Below, one piece after another: positions 1 to 9,183 of a DNA stretch of 64,000 nt. The notes beneath the pieces were generated by a model. It had not been told where the DNA came from. It saw only the letters and a program-made list of their open reading frames with translations, and ran no database searches. The stretch is from the NCBI RefSeq assembly GCF_038051945.1, contig NZ_CP150302.1:3286001-3350000 (forward strand), given 5' to 3'. Origin of the DNA: Paenibacillus sp. FSL H3-0469. Lineage in GTDB: Bacteria; Bacillota; Bacilli; Paenibacillales; Paenibacillaceae. The first letter of the stretch is position 1. Each line of letters opens with the position of its first letter. The translations under genes were made by a program, and so were the position numbers.

Positions 1-1011
1 CTTCCAGAACTTGAGGAACTGCTCAGCGGATATCAGCAGAATAATGACAGCCTGGATAATCGAGATCATCTCGGACGGCACATCGGAAAGACGTGACATC
101 ATGTCGGCGCCAATGCGGATATAGGCCAGGAAGAGCGCCGAGACAATGACGGAGAACGGATTATTCTTGGCCAGCATGGCCACCAGCGCACCATCCATAC
201 CGTAGCCCGGCAAGGAGGTCCACTGAAACCGGCTATACATCCCGAGCACCTCCACTGAGCCGCCCATACCGGCAATGAACCCGGCGATCAGATGGACCAG
301 AATGATCACCTTGGCTGTCTTCATCCCCGAATAACGGGCGAATTGCCGGTTAACCCCGGTCATCCGCAGCTCGTAGCCCCATTTGGTCTTGTAGAGGAAC
401 AGATGGGCCAATACGATAAGCACCAGCACAATAATAAGTCCGGTGTGAATCCGCGTCCCTGGGAACAGCTTGCTGAGCTGGGCCGTTTTCTCGAACTTAA
501 AAGAAACGTTGGCAAACGCCTTGGCATCCCGCAGATGATAGTTCAGCAGGTACAGCCCCACCCCGAACAGGATGTTATTGAACATCAGAGAGGTCACCAG
601 CTCGTTCGCATTCCACTTTGCCTTGAGAATACCGGGGATGGCCGAGAGCAGCGCCCCCACGATGGAGCCTGCAAGAATCGCCACTACCGGATGGAACCAG
701 CTGTTCAGGCTGAGATGAATCGCCAGTGCAGTAGTCACCACTCCGGAGAAATAAAAGATTCCTTCTGCCCCCAGGTTGAACATATTGGCCCGGAACAGCA
801 GTGAGACCGCAAGTCCGGTGAACATCAGCGGGATCGCCATTTCAATGACGTTGCCGATATGGCCCTTCGTGGACAACGGCTCCCAGAGGAAGATTCCGAT
901 CGTCTTCACCGGGTGGTCACTGACCAGCGAGATGATCAGGAACGCGATAATAAGTGCAATGACGATGACCGCCGCTGTGCGGATCGCCTCGAAATATTTG
1001 ACTTTAAACAT
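1..1011 (-). CDS. ABC transporter permease of BMP/nucleoside-type importer (3' end beyond window)
   Basis: About 337 codons are visible and the frame is still open at the left edge, so the C-terminus is missing. The protein is almost entirely hydrophobic with multiple membrane segments, and carries the NLGAEGIFYF and NANELVTSLM stretches typical of BPD_transp_2 permeases of the RbsC/YufP type. It would form part of the inner-membrane channel for the substrate captured by the lipoprotein at 2607-3749. The ATG at 1009-1011 overlaps the stop of the upstream ATPase by 8 nt, so translation is probably coupled. A second permease of the YufQ type would be expected just outside the window (inference). 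The family is clear; a nucleoside or purine substrate is only inferred from homologous systems. Confidence 0.85.
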   Translation of the reverse strand, partial: MFKVKYFEAIRTAAVIVIALIIAFLIISLVSDHPVKTIGIFLWEPLSTKGHIGNVIEMAIPLMFTGLAVSLLFRANMFNLGAEGIFYFSGVVTTALAIHLSLNSWFHPVVAILAGSIVGALLSAIPGILKAKWNANELVTSLMFNNILFGVGLYLLNYHLRDAKAFANVSFKFEKTAQLSKLFPGTRIHTGLIIVLVLIVLAHLFLYKTKWGYELRMTGVNRQFARYSGMKTAKVIILVHLIAGFIAGMGGSVEVLGMYSRFQWTSLPGYGMDGALVAMLAKNNPFSVIVSALFLAYIRIGADMMSRLSDVPSEMISIIQAVIILLISAEQFLKFWK

Positions 1012-2566
1012 GATTTGCGGCCCTCCCGGTCTGCTCTTTGTCCTGCCGGTTAATTCCCAGCATGTAGAGCCCCAGCTCTTCCTCACCGACTGCTGACGGA
1101 TGTTCGAAATACGCCACAATCTGGCCCTCGTACATCACGAGAAGACTGTCGCTCAGCTCCAGAATTTCATTCAGATCTGCCGATACCAGCAGCGTCGCAC
1201 AGTTGGCCGAACGCAGCTCCAGCAGCTTCTGGTGAATGAACTGGGCAGCCCCGATATCAACGCCGCGGGTCGGCTGCTCGGCGATCAACAGCTGCGGATT
1301 CGTGGAACACTCCCTGGCTACGACCACCTTCTGCATGTTACCGCCGGACAGCATGCCGATCGGCTGCTGCGGACCGGAGCACCGCACCTTGAATTCCTCC
1401 ACCAGCGCAGAGGCCAGCGCAGCAATTCTGGACCCGTGCAGAAATGGCCCTTTATTCATATCCTTCTGGCGGTAGCGCGTGGAGATCAGATTGTCAGCAA
1501 TGCTGGCCTCTCCGGCAGAGCCCTGGCGCATCCGGTCCTCAGGGATATAGGATACCCCCAGGTTGCGGATGTCCAGAATATCCAGCTCACGGATATCCTT
1601 CCCCTTCACCTTTACCGACCCGCTGCCGCCAACCCCGCGCAGGCCCCCGGTCAGCGCCTCAATCAGCTGCGTCTGTCCGTTCCCTTCAACGCCGGCGATG
1701 CCGACAATCTGGCCTTCACGGACCGAGAAGCTGATCTCGGAGAGCAGCGCTTTGCCCTGGCTGTCTGAGACGCTCAGCCCTTCCACCGCAAGCACCGGCT
1801 TGCCGTAGGGAAGATCGCTTTTGTCATACTTCAGCACCACATCCCGGCCGACCATCAGCCGCGAAATCTCCTGCTCCGTTACTTCCTTGGTCTCGAAGAC
1901 GCCTTCACTCCGCCCGCCGCGCATGATGGTAATCCGGTCACAGATGGCTTTGACCTCCTTCAGCTTGTGCGAGATGAACACAATCGTGTGTCCCTGCTCC
2001 TTAAGCTGCTGCAGCTCATGGAACAGCTCCTCCGTCTCCTGCGGAGTCAGCACCGCTGTCGGCTCATCAAGGATGAGAATTTTGGCCCCGCGCACCAGCG
2101 CCTTCAGAATTTCTACCTTCTGCTTCATGCCGACGCTCAGGTCCTCCACCTTCGCCTTGGCATTCACCGAGAGATTATATTTACGCGCAGTTGCTTCCGT
2201 CAGACGTACGGCCTCTGCATAATTGAAGCCCACGCCCTTCTTCGGCTCCATACCCAGCACCATATTCTCCGCCACTGTAAAAGAAGGCACCAGCATGAAA
2301 TGCTGATGCACCATACCAATGCCGCGGTCAATCGCGTCCTGCGGGGACTGCAGCTTCACTTGTTCTCCCCGGATATAGAGCCCGCCTTCGCTCGGGCTCT
2401 CCATTCCGAACATAATTTTCATCAGAGTCGATTTACCGGCTCCGTTCTCACCCGCAATCGCATGGATCTCGCCTTCGCGCAGAGAGAACTCAACATCCTT
2501 GTTGGCAACCACACCGTTCGGATACACTTTGGTGATTCCCCGCATTTCCAGCAGAGCATTTGCCAT
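1004..2566 (-). CDS. Double ATP-binding subunit of BMP-type ABC importer
   Basis: A 520-residue protein with two fused ABC domains, like RbsA and YufO. The N-terminal half has a good Walker A (GENGAGKST, near residue 40), signature LSVGMKQK and Walker B ILILDEPTAVL. The C-terminal half has a degenerate Walker A (GVEGNGQT) and signature LSGGNMQK. Such fusions power importers of ribose, nucleosides or BMP-type ligands at the inner face of the membrane. It lies 40 nt downstream of the substrate-binding lipoprotein gene and overlaps the permease gene by 8 nt, giving the order lipoprotein, ATPase, permease. The ATG is preceded by GAAAGGCG. Substrate is not shown by the sequence; nucleoside is the best guess from the family. 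Confidence 0.92.
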   Translation of the reverse strand: MANALLEMRGITKVYPNGVVANKDVEFSLREGEIHAIAGENGAGKSTLMKIMFGMESPSEGGLYIRGEQVKLQSPQDAIDRGIGMVHQHFMLVPSFTVAENMVLGMEPKKGVGFNYAEAVRLTEATARKYNLSVNAKAKVEDLSVGMKQKVEILKALVRGAKILILDEPTAVLTPQETEELFHELQQLKEQGHTIVFISHKLKEVKAICDRITIMRGGRSEGVFETKEVTEQEISRLMVGRDVVLKYDKSDLPYGKPVLAVEGLSVSDSQGKALLSEISFSVREGQIVGIAGVEGNGQTQLIEALTGGLRGVGGSGSVKVKGKDIRELDILDIRNLGVSYIPEDRMRQGSAGEASIADNLISTRYRQKDMNKGPFLHGSRIAALASALVEEFKVRCSGPQQPIGMLSGGNMQKVVVARECSTNPQLLIAEQPTRGVDIGAAQFIHQKLLELRSANCATLLVSADLNEILELSDSLLVMYEGQIVAYFEHPSAVGEEELGLYMLGINRQDKEQTGRAANHV

Positions 2567-2606
2567 GGGTCATCAACGCCTTTCAACCAAAGTTAGATTC
2601 ATGTCC

Positions 2607-3749
2607 TTAAGGTTTAACGGCATTACGGATCGCTTCCACTTCAGAAGTCTCCATACCCATTGCGTTATCCACCTTAATTTCCTTATTGATCAGCTTCTGC
2701 TTCACTTCTTCAATCTTGGTCTGCAATTCCGCCGGGAATGCCGCCTTGTAGATCTCGTTCTCTGCAATACCTACGCCGTCTTCAACGAAGCCAAGCACAT
2801 CACGTTTACCCATTTCAAGCGTGCCGTCCTGCAGTTTCTTCACTGCACCAAGGATGGCCGAATCAATCTTTTTAATCGCAGAAGTAACGATCAGGTTGGC
2901 TTTCACACTATCTGTATCCTTCAGCAGCATCGCCTGGTCAGAATCGACGCCGATTGCATATTTGTTCTTTTCCTTCGCTGCATCGAAGATGCCAAGGCCC
3001 GTACCGCCCGCTACGTTGAAGATAATATCCACACCCGAGTTATACTGGATCAGCGACAATTCCTTGCCCTTGGCAGGGTTTACGAAATCTCCGGCATAAG
3101 AGACAGCTACCTTCACTTCCGGATCAACATACTGTGCTCCCTGAATGTAACCGACCAGGAAAGCATTGATGCCGGGAATATCCATTCCGCCCAGGAATCC
3201 GATCACATTGTCCTTATTGGCATTAGGCATATCGGACTGGGTAGCAAGCGCCGCAGCCGCTCCGGCCAGGAAGGAGACCTCATTGGTCGAGTAGGACATA
3301 TTGTACATATTAGCAGGCGCTTCCTCGATGTCGGTGTCATAGTTGATGAATTTTTTATCAGGATTCGCTTCAGCCGTTGCATTGAACATTTCTGTAATTT
3401 CCGAGCCGCCGGAGATGACCACATCCCAATCCTCAGCAGCGATATCATTAAAAGTCGGCTCCCATTTCGTCTTGTCAGCGCCCATTTCCACAACCTTCGT
3501 TTCTGCGCCAAGCTCGCTTTTCACCTTCTGCAGACCATTGTTCGCCGCATCAAAAAACGACTTGTCCCCCAGCGTCCCCGGAATCAGCAGCACCACCTTG
3601 AGCTTGTCCCCCGCAGCCGCGCCGCCGCCTTCCGCATTCGTCCCCGGAGTTGCTGCCGCACCATTTCCATTACCGGATTTGTTGTTTCCGCATGCAGCGA
3701 CCAGTACCATAACTGCCAGTAACATTAAAGTGAGCATTTTCTTTTTCAT
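2607..3749 (-). CDS. BMP-family substrate-binding lipoprotein
   Basis: A 380-residue exported lipoprotein: a basic start, a hydrophobic segment and a lipobox VAAC near residue 20, followed by a Gly/Asn/Ala-rich linker and the BMP (PnrA-like) fold. Recognisable segments are LIPGTLGDKSFFD near residue 55, VVISGGSEITE, and NVAGGTGLGIFDAAKE. This family binds purine nucleosides in several Gram-positive bacteria and spirochaetes and delivers them to a YufOPQ-type channel. First gene of the operon with the ATPase at 1004-2566 and the permease at 1-1011. No purine riboswitch was found in the 325-bp upstream gap. Confident on family, moderate on ligand. Confidence 0.92.
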   Translation of the reverse strand: MKKKMLTLMLLAVMVLVAACGNNKSGNGNGAAATPGTNAEGGGAAAGDKLKVVLLIPGTLGDKSFFDAANNGLQKVKSELGAETKVVEMGADKTKWEPTFNDIAAEDWDVVISGGSEITEMFNATAEANPDKKFINYDTDIEEAPANMYNMSYSTNEVSFLAGAAAALATQSDMPNANKDNVIGFLGGMDIPGINAFLVGYIQGAQYVDPEVKVAVSYAGDFVNPAKGKELSLIQYNSGVDIIFNVAGGTGLGIFDAAKEKNKYAIGVDSDQAMLLKDTDSVKANLIVTSAIKKIDSAILGAVKKLQDGTLEMGKRDVLGFVEDGVGIAENEIYKAAFPAELQTKIEEVKQKLINKEIKVDNAMGMETSEVEAIRNAVKP

Positions 3750-4075
3750 TTTCTAAGTTCACACCCCTATTTGTAATAGATCCACCCTGCTGAATAGCAT
3801 AAAATCCCAATTACACGTTTTGTTGGTCTCATCGAATCGGGCAGCATGAATAAGCGACTGTTGAAATTCTGAAAATAAGCAATTTACTCTGAAAACCAAA
3901 CATTTCATGTTACATTTCGCTAAAAAACCGTAAAATATCCGAACAAGATGGCCAGTCCAGTTGAGAATCTTCGGTTTTATTGATAAGATCATATCAAATG
4001 AAAACATAAATATTTATATATTTTCGGTCATGTTTTTGTACGATTCGGCTAAATGACTAACAAAGGAGGCTCATC
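3750..4075. other. Intergenic region between BMP operon and AraC gene
   Basis: A 326-bp AT-rich gap between divergent genes, so it should hold promoters for both. I looked for a purine riboswitch and found neither the conserved three-way-junction core nor a plausible one on the minus strand. The only clear element is the AAAGGAGG ribosome binding site for the AraC gene, ending 5 nt before its ATG. Confidence 0.5.
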
Positions 4076-4831
4076 ATGGATCGTGTCCTATATATTGTAA
4101 ATGCAGAACATGAAGCGGGTACCTATATCCCTCCGCATCAGCATGAGTGCTTCGAGCTTGTCTATTATATCCATGGCCAGGGCACCTGCAGCATCGGCCA
4201 GCGCAGCTACCACTTCCGGCCCTCTACCTTCGCCCTCATTCCGGCAGGCTTTAAGCATGATGAGAATCACCAGCCCAGCCCGGAGGTGCTGTTCGTTGGC
4301 TTTCACTGCGGCAATCCGGTGATTAATTCGCTGTCCGGTGTGTTTGACGACGATAAAGAGCACACCGTACTACAGACCCTGCAGCGGATGAACGCCGAGT
4401 TCAAGCGTAAGCGCGACGGGTTCAGCGAGCTGCTCAATCTGCAGATGAGTGAAATTACCGTCTACCTCCAGCGGCTGCTCAGCGCCTCAGGTTTCCATTC
4501 CCCGGCAGAGGATCAGATGCAGTATGTGCTCAATTATATGGACGAGCATTACCGCCACAAGCTCTCGGTGGCCTCGCTGGCAGAGATGTCCGGCTACAGC
4601 TACGACCGCTTCCGGCATCTGTTCAAGGAGCGGTTCATGCATTCCCCCCACCGTTATCTTTTACTAAAACGCCTGGATTATGCCAAGTCGCTCCTCCTGC
4701 ACAGCCAAATGCATATTTCCGAGGTCTCGGCTGCAGCCGGATTCGTCAACGACGCCCAGTTCTGCAATATGTTCAAACGGGAGATCGGCCTCTCCCCGCG
4801 CACCTTCCGTATTCAGAGCAGAGTTATATAG
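4076..4831 (+). CDS. AraC-family transcriptional regulator with N-terminal cupin
   Basis: A 251-residue cytosolic regulator. Residues 1-95 form a cupin sensor: PPHQHECFELVYYIHG carries the metal-type histidines and IPAGFKHD the closing strand. Residues about 150-250 hold two AraC helix-turn-helix units, SVASLAEMSGYSYDRF and the C-terminal signature ending GLSPRTFR. Proteins of this layout usually bind a small sugar or metal and activate neighbouring sugar genes. The start has an excellent AAAGGAGG site. The gene is divergent from the BMP operon, which is a candidate target, and is followed 201 bp later by a second, membrane-bound AraC regulator. No ligand can be named. Confidence 0.9.
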   Translation: MDRVLYIVNAEHEAGTYIPPHQHECFELVYYIHGQGTCSIGQRSYHFRPSTFALIPAGFKHDENHQPSPEVLFVGFHCGNPVINSLSGVFDDDKEHTVLQTLQRMNAEFKRKRDGFSELLNLQMSEITVYLQRLLSASGFHSPAEDQMQYVLNYMDEHYRHKLSVASLAEMSGYSYDRFRHLFKERFMHSPHRYLLLKRLDYAKSLLLHSQMHISEVSAAAGFVNDAQFCNMFKREIGLSPRTFRIQSRVI

Positions 4832-5032
4832 GGAATAGTCCCATCCCCTGTCACAAGTAGCTTTTGTACACGAATCTTGTATTTGTTCACTGTGCAGGGG
4901 TCCGGCCAGTTCACTGTTGTAAGCTTGTTCCACTGTCCTGTTCATAGGCTGGAGCTTATAATCGTACTATGAACATTTAAGACAAAGGACGGTACCCGCA
5001 AGAATACACAGTGAGTCAGGGGGGCTACTTGG

Positions 5033-7273
5033 ATGAGACTGAACAAGATCGGCAATCAACGCGCACTGTACAGCAGACTGCTAGTGAGCATTACGCTTTG
5101 CGTCTCCTTAACCTTTCTGGTCTCCACCATCATTTATTACAACTACTATATCGGCGTAGAAAAGAAACAGACCTTCCAGTCCGATCTCGGCAACCTCACA
5201 CAAACCAGCCGGGAGGTCGTGAACATGACGGATGCTGCGCAATCGCTTTCTTTTCAAATCTACCGCAACAGCACCATCTCCAAAATTGTGTTCTACGATA
5301 AGCCGGACATCTACGATGTCACCGCCGCCATGTCCGAGCTGGGCAACTATCTGAGCTCTATGCCTTATATCGAATCCATCTATGTATATAATCCCAAGGG
5401 CGGGCAGCTGTATGTTGCCTCCTCCCATGGCCAGAACGGTGTGTATACCGAAAAGGAGCTGGTCGATACCTCCATTCTGGATATCCTGAGCCACTACCAG
5501 AACTATAAGGCGTTCACTCCTATTCCTAGAGTCTATTCCAACGGTGCACAGGAGAACGACCAGGTCCGTGCCTATACTTTCCTGTGTCTGGATGCCATCG
5601 GCTGGGACCGGGCGATTAATTCGGCAGTGATTGTGAATATTTCAGCTCCGTGGATTAACAAAGAGATCGCAAGCCCCGTGGACTCCACCAGCGCAACCTA
5701 TATTCTGGATGATCAGGGTGCCTTCCTGTCCAGCAACAGCCTGAAGCAGCAGGAGCTTACTCCAGAGGAAGAGGAATTCATCGAGCAGCGGATCAAGGGC
5801 CGGGAGGCCGGGTATTTCATCGCTCCCTTCGGGGGCGTGAACTCGCTAATCTCTTATACAGCACCGGATGATTTAAGCTGGCAGTATGTACGAATTACGC
5901 CGTATGAGATCATTACGAAGCAGACTAACAATATCCGTAACACCACCCTGCTAATCGCAGGTCTAGTACTGGTGGCCGGTATAGGCCTTTCCTGGATCAT
6001 GTCCAAAAGCCTCTACCTGCCGATAAACCGGATTGTCAGCGAGATGCATATTCTGGAGACTGAGAAGCGGGACAGCATGTTCATGATCCGGCAAAATACA
6101 CTGCGGGACCTGATCCTCGGCCTGAAGCCGCTGCAGTCCATGCAGCAGGTCGAGAAGCTGCGCCAGCTCGGCATTCATTTCACCTTCAATGATGATTACC
6201 GGCTGATCCTACTGCGGATTGACCGTTACCAGGAGTTCCGGGAAGCCCGCTCATCGTATCTGCTGGCCTCCAAGTTCGCCATCATGAACATCGCCTCCGA
6301 AATCTGCGGCCAGACCTACCGCGTGGAGACCGTGGATATGAACGATGACGGAATCCTGGTGCTGCTGAACATTATCGATCCCGTGGAATATACGGATACC
6401 GGCCTGATCGAGGCCCTCCTCCGGCAGATTCAGCAGGCCTGCTCCGATTATCTGAAGATCAGCCTTACCCTGACCTACAGCCATATTGACCGTAATGCCA
6501 GCCAGCTGCATCAGCTCTATCAGCAGGTCCGTGAGGCGTCGAATCACCGCCTGTTCTATGGACATGGCTGTATCCTTAATGCCCGGGACATCTGTGCGCT
6601 AGATTCAAGTACTTATCATTATCCGGCGGACAAGGAGAAAAAACTGGCGGATGCGCTGCTGAGCGGCAAGCTGACGGATGCCGCCGAGCAGTTCAGCGCG
6701 ATGATCCGCGAGACCGGGGCCTTCCCTTATCAGACCGCACAGTTAACCGTGTCCAGGCTCAGCGTCACCGTCAGAGAGATCGTAAATTCGATCCAGAAGC
6801 GTAACCGCTTACAAATTGATGGAATGGCCGAGCTGCCCAGCCTGGAAGCTGTCGAGACGATAGACGAGCTGGAGGAGGCCTTCGCCGCCCTCTTCCGTAC
6901 CCTGCAGGAGCAGCTGGCCGGCAAAAAGAACACCAAGCTGCACGACCTCATCTGCCAGATCAACGCCAAGATCAACGAGGATTACATGAAGCCTCATCTG
7001 AGCTTGAACCAGATCGCCGATGAGCTGGATATGTCACCCATCTATATCAGCCGCCTCTACAAGCAGCAGACCATGAACAGCATCGTCGATGTCATCCTTG
7101 AGGTGCGGATGCGCGAGGTCTGTGCCCTGCTGGAGAACACTGACCTGCCCGTAACCGCGATAGCCGAGCGCTGCGGCTTCACCAGCAGCTCCTACTTGCA
7201 CCGGATGTTTAAGCGCAGCTTCGGTACGACGCCTACCGATTACCGGCGGCTAAAGAGTGTGCGGATGAGTTAG
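5033..7273 (+). CDS. Membrane-anchored AraC-family regulator with extracellular sensor domain
   Basis: A 746-residue one-component regulator. Residues about 15-40 are a first membrane segment (LLVSITLCVSLTFLVS), residues 41-300 an extracellular Cache-like sensor, and residues about 302-325 a second membrane segment ending at SWIMSK. A cytoplasmic linker leads to two C-terminal helix-turn-helix motifs (LSLNQIADELDMSPIYISRL and VTAIAERCGFTSSSYLHRMF). This layout is common in Paenibacillus next to sugar ABC importers, where external ligand binding is thought to control transcription. The ATG follows GGGGGGCTACTTGG. The nearest importer of this kind is at 9228-12971, now separated from it by an insertion sequence. 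Target genes are inferred. Confidence 0.88.
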   Translation: MRLNKIGNQRALYSRLLVSITLCVSLTFLVSTIIYYNYYIGVEKKQTFQSDLGNLTQTSREVVNMTDAAQSLSFQIYRNSTISKIVFYDKPDIYDVTAAMSELGNYLSSMPYIESIYVYNPKGGQLYVASSHGQNGVYTEKELVDTSILDILSHYQNYKAFTPIPRVYSNGAQENDQVRAYTFLCLDAIGWDRAINSAVIVNISAPWINKEIASPVDSTSATYILDDQGAFLSSNSLKQQELTPEEEEFIEQRIKGREAGYFIAPFGGVNSLISYTAPDDLSWQYVRITPYEIITKQTNNIRNTTLLIAGLVLVAGIGLSWIMSKSLYLPINRIVSEMHILETEKRDSMFMIRQNTLRDLILGLKPLQSMQQVEKLRQLGIHFTFNDDYRLILLRIDRYQEFREARSSYLLASKFAIMNIASEICGQTYRVETVDMNDDGILVLLNIIDPVEYTDTGLIEALLRQIQQACSDYLKISLTLTYSHIDRNASQLHQLYQQVREASNHRLFYGHGCILNARDICALDSSTYHYPADKEKKLADALLSGKLTDAAEQFSAMIRETGAFPYQTAQLTVSRLSVTVREIVNSIQKRNRLQIDGMAELPSLEAVETIDELEEAFAALFRTLQEQLAGKKNTKLHDLICQINAKINEDYMKPHLSLNQIADELDMSPIYISRLYKQQTMNSIVDVILEVRMREVCALLENTDLPVTAIAERCGFTSSSYLHRMFKRSFGTTPTDYRRLKSVRMS

Positions 7274-7351
7274 GGGTTTAAACAAACTAGCCTGATCAAA
7301 ATGTTGCAGATACTGCAACTTGGAGCCCCTATCCTTAGCTATTTAGTTGAA

Positions 7352-7380
7352 TTGTTGCACCAAATGCAGGCGTGTTGATT
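7352..7380. repeat. Left terminal inverted repeat of the IS4 element
   Basis: 29 bp, outer TTGTTGCA and inner CGTGTTGATT, matching the right end in reverse orientation at 22 of 29 positions. Confidence 0.75.
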
Positions 7381-7387
7381 ACCTATA

Positions 7388-8518
7388 TTATGGGATTTCA
7401 AAAACACCTATATGATCTTTACGCCTGAGCAGACTCAACTGAATCTGCCACTCCAGCGGAAGATTAAATATACGCCAGTACTGCATAAATTCCCAAAGAG
7501 TCAGCCTAGCAAAGACCGGTACCTTCGGATGAATTTCATCAAAAATGTATTTCAGAAGCACATACGCGGTAAGGGCCACAAACAATTGGCTATATACTGC
7601 ATTTTCGGTGGTTCCAAATAGACATGGGACATTCAAATGCTGTTTCACCCAGCGGAAAAAGACTTCAATCTCCCATCGTGCTTTGTAAATTTCAGCAATC
7701 ACCTGAGCGGACTCTTTTCTCAAATCGGTCACGACACGTACGACTTCACCCCGGTCATTTTCAAATTCAACGACGCGGTGGCGCTGGGCGGATTGGTGTT
7801 TCCCTTGACCAATATAACAGGTGATATCGCGTACGATTTGGGTGTCTCCCTCCGCCGGTCGCCGAAGCTTTCGCGGCATCACCAAATGGAGGTTGTCTTT
7901 CAGACGAATCACAAAGGACTGACCTTGCTGCACATATTGATCCAATCGACCGATTTTGCCATACGCCCGATCCTGAACTAAAAGGTAGTCCTTATCGGCC
8001 AAGACTTCTCCAAATGGAGCGTCATTACGCCGGGCAATCGATTCGACCACCTTCACGGGTGAATGCTGTCCCTGCGAAAAAGCAACGTGCAGTTTAATGC
8101 CACCTCTAAATTTTTTATACGGAGCCCAAGACATGCGGGAGTTGGCTGCCGTAACCGTCGTAGAGTCAATCAGCAGCAGATCTTTAGGCAGATTCAGGTG
8201 CCGCCGGGTTTGCCGGTTACATTTCTGGACGAGCATTTGAAACAAACGCTTGAAGATATCGTAAGGCACTTCACCGGCTTTGCCCGAAAGGGTGGAGTAA
8301 TGAACCTTGGGCAAACCGTAGTTCGAGCCCACCCGAGCACTTTGACGAAAGCCATCCCATTGGTGGTAGCAGGCTTGGACAAAGTAGTCGAACAACACAC
8401 CGACGGTCATTTTGGTTCCCGTATCCTCGTAGTCCTTGGTTTGCCCGCTTACCTTTTGGACTTCTTCCGAAGTTAATACTTGTTTGAACACGGCCAAGAA
8501 TGGGGTATATTTATTCAT
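7388..8518 (-). CDS. IS4-family transposase
   Basis: A 376-residue DDE transposase. Catalytic positions seen: the first Asp in LLIDSTTV, the second Asp in VQDRAYGK, and the Glu in the IS4 signature Y-x2-R-x3-E-x6-K (YKARWEIEVFFRWVK). It cuts and pastes the element at 7352-8627. The frame is unbroken and all catalytic residues are present, so it could be active. The start ATG at 8516-8518 is preceded by GAGGCGACCTC. The N-terminal segment with VQKVSGQTKDYEDTG belongs to a DUF4372-type domain often found in this IS4 subgroup. Confidence 0.93.
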   Translation of the reverse strand: MNKYTPFLAVFKQVLTSEEVQKVSGQTKDYEDTGTKMTVGVLFDYFVQACYHQWDGFRQSARVGSNYGLPKVHYSTLSGKAGEVPYDIFKRLFQMLVQKCNRQTRRHLNLPKDLLLIDSTTVTAANSRMSWAPYKKFRGGIKLHVAFSQGQHSPVKVVESIARRNDAPFGEVLADKDYLLVQDRAYGKIGRLDQYVQQGQSFVIRLKDNLHLVMPRKLRRPAEGDTQIVRDITCYIGQGKHQSAQRHRVVEFENDRGEVVRVVTDLRKESAQVIAEIYKARWEIEVFFRWVKQHLNVPCLFGTTENAVYSQLFVALTAYVLLKYIFDEIHPKVPVFARLTLWEFMQYWRIFNLPLEWQIQLSLLRRKDHIGVFEIP

Positions 8519-8598
8519 GAGGTCGCCTCATTTCGGTTTGGTTTGGTCGTACTTACCATTACCCGAAATGGCGGCCTTTTTTGTCCCTTTTTATGGGA

Positions 8599-8627
8599 AA
8601 TCAACACGCTTACACCAAATGCAACAA
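8599..8627. repeat. Right terminal inverted repeat of the IS4 element
   Basis: 29 bp. Its reverse complement begins TTGTTGCA and ends CGTGTTGATT like the left end. It lies just upstream of the transposase promoter region. Confidence 0.75.
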
Positions 8628-8754
8628 CTCGCTCAAGTATCCGCCGAATTCAAGTGAATTGCTGACTTTTCTGCAACAATTCCTACCTTGAGCCAGTTTT
8701 AGAGTGTCGAATGTTGCAATTCATGCAGGATTTTAGAAATCGAGCCGCTCCATG

Positions 8755-8854
8755 CTTTGGTGGAACACCAAGCCCGCTGTTCGCTGTTCGCTTTGGTGGA
8801 ACACCAAGCCTGCCTTTCGCTGTTCGCTTTTCCGCTTTGGTGGAACACCAAGCC
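8755..8854. repeat. Three spaced copies of a 20-bp palindromic repeat
   Basis: CTTTGGTGGAACACCAAGCC occurs exactly at 8755-8774, 8791-8810 and 8835-8854. Each copy holds the dyad TTGGTG-GAA-CACCAA, so each can form a 6-bp hairpin with a 3-nt loop. The intervening 16 and 24 bp are related to each other (both contain TTCGCTGTTCGC). The period is 36 then 44 bp. Function unknown. Confidence 0.85.
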
Positions 8855-8911
8855 AGTGTTTTGGCACCTTGCATTTGCTCTGTTACGCTTTAGATGTGGA
8901 ACAACAACATC

Positions 8912-8941
8912 AGCCCGTCTCCAGATCCATGGAGACGGGCT
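8912..8941. terminator. Strong hairpin, possible terminator
   Basis: AGCCCGTCTCC pairs perfectly with GGAGACGGGCT around an 8-nt loop. Downstream on the plus strand is a pyrimidine-rich tract (TCTGCTCTTCC), not a clean T-run, so intrinsic termination is possible but not certain. Confidence 0.45.
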
Positions 8942-9030
8942 TCTGCTCTTCCCCCTGCCCCGGGAGGCCGTCTGGGTGACGGGGCATTTTGTGTGGCGGG
9001 TGTAAGTGTGGATAGCGCTTAAACAGCGGA

Positions 9031-9150
9031 GAAAACGGAATGAATGTGGAGAAGCGGAGCGTTCGCCTTTGTGTCCGGATTTTCACCGCTAAGGTTAAAA
9101 TCAAAAAAATCCGGACACAACAGCGATCGGAACATCATTCCGTTTTCGGA
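9031..9150. repeat. Long nested intergenic palindrome
   Basis: Inner arms TTGTGTCCGGATTTT (9069-9083) and AAAATCCGGACACAA (9106-9120) pair over 15 bp without a mismatch. Outer arms AAAACGGAATGAATGT (9032-9047) and ACATCATTCCGTTTT (9132-9146) pair with one bulge. The whole can fold into one cruciform or RNA hairpin of about 115 nt. It looks like a dispersed intergenic repeat, but only one copy is in this window. Confidence 0.75.
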
Positions 9151-9183
9151 GCGTCCCCCCAAGCGCCCAAGCCCCCTAATACA

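Larger units (their letters stand above)
7352..8627 (-). mobile_element. Complete IS4-family insertion sequence
   Basis: A 1276-bp element bounded by imperfect 29-bp inverted repeats at 7352-7380 and 8599-8627. Both outer ends read TTGTTGCA inward and both inner parts end CGTGTTGATT; 22 of 29 positions agree. It holds one intact transposase gene. I could not find a convincing direct target duplication: the flanks read AGTTGAA on the left and CTCGCTC on the right. It lies in an intergenic region and breaks no gene I can recognise. Confidence 0.8.

Noticed and set aside
2499..3722. Long open frame of about 400 codons antisense to the BMP lipoprotein
   Set aside because: It lies wholly opposite a well-supported gene, has no family features and no ribosome binding site.
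3750..4075. Purine riboswitch upstream of the BMP operon
   Set aside because: Searched by eye for the conserved three-way junction and loop-loop motifs; not present.
8755..8854. Possible CRISPR array
   Set aside because: Only three units, spacers of 16 and 24 bp that resemble each other, palindromic unit and no cas genes.
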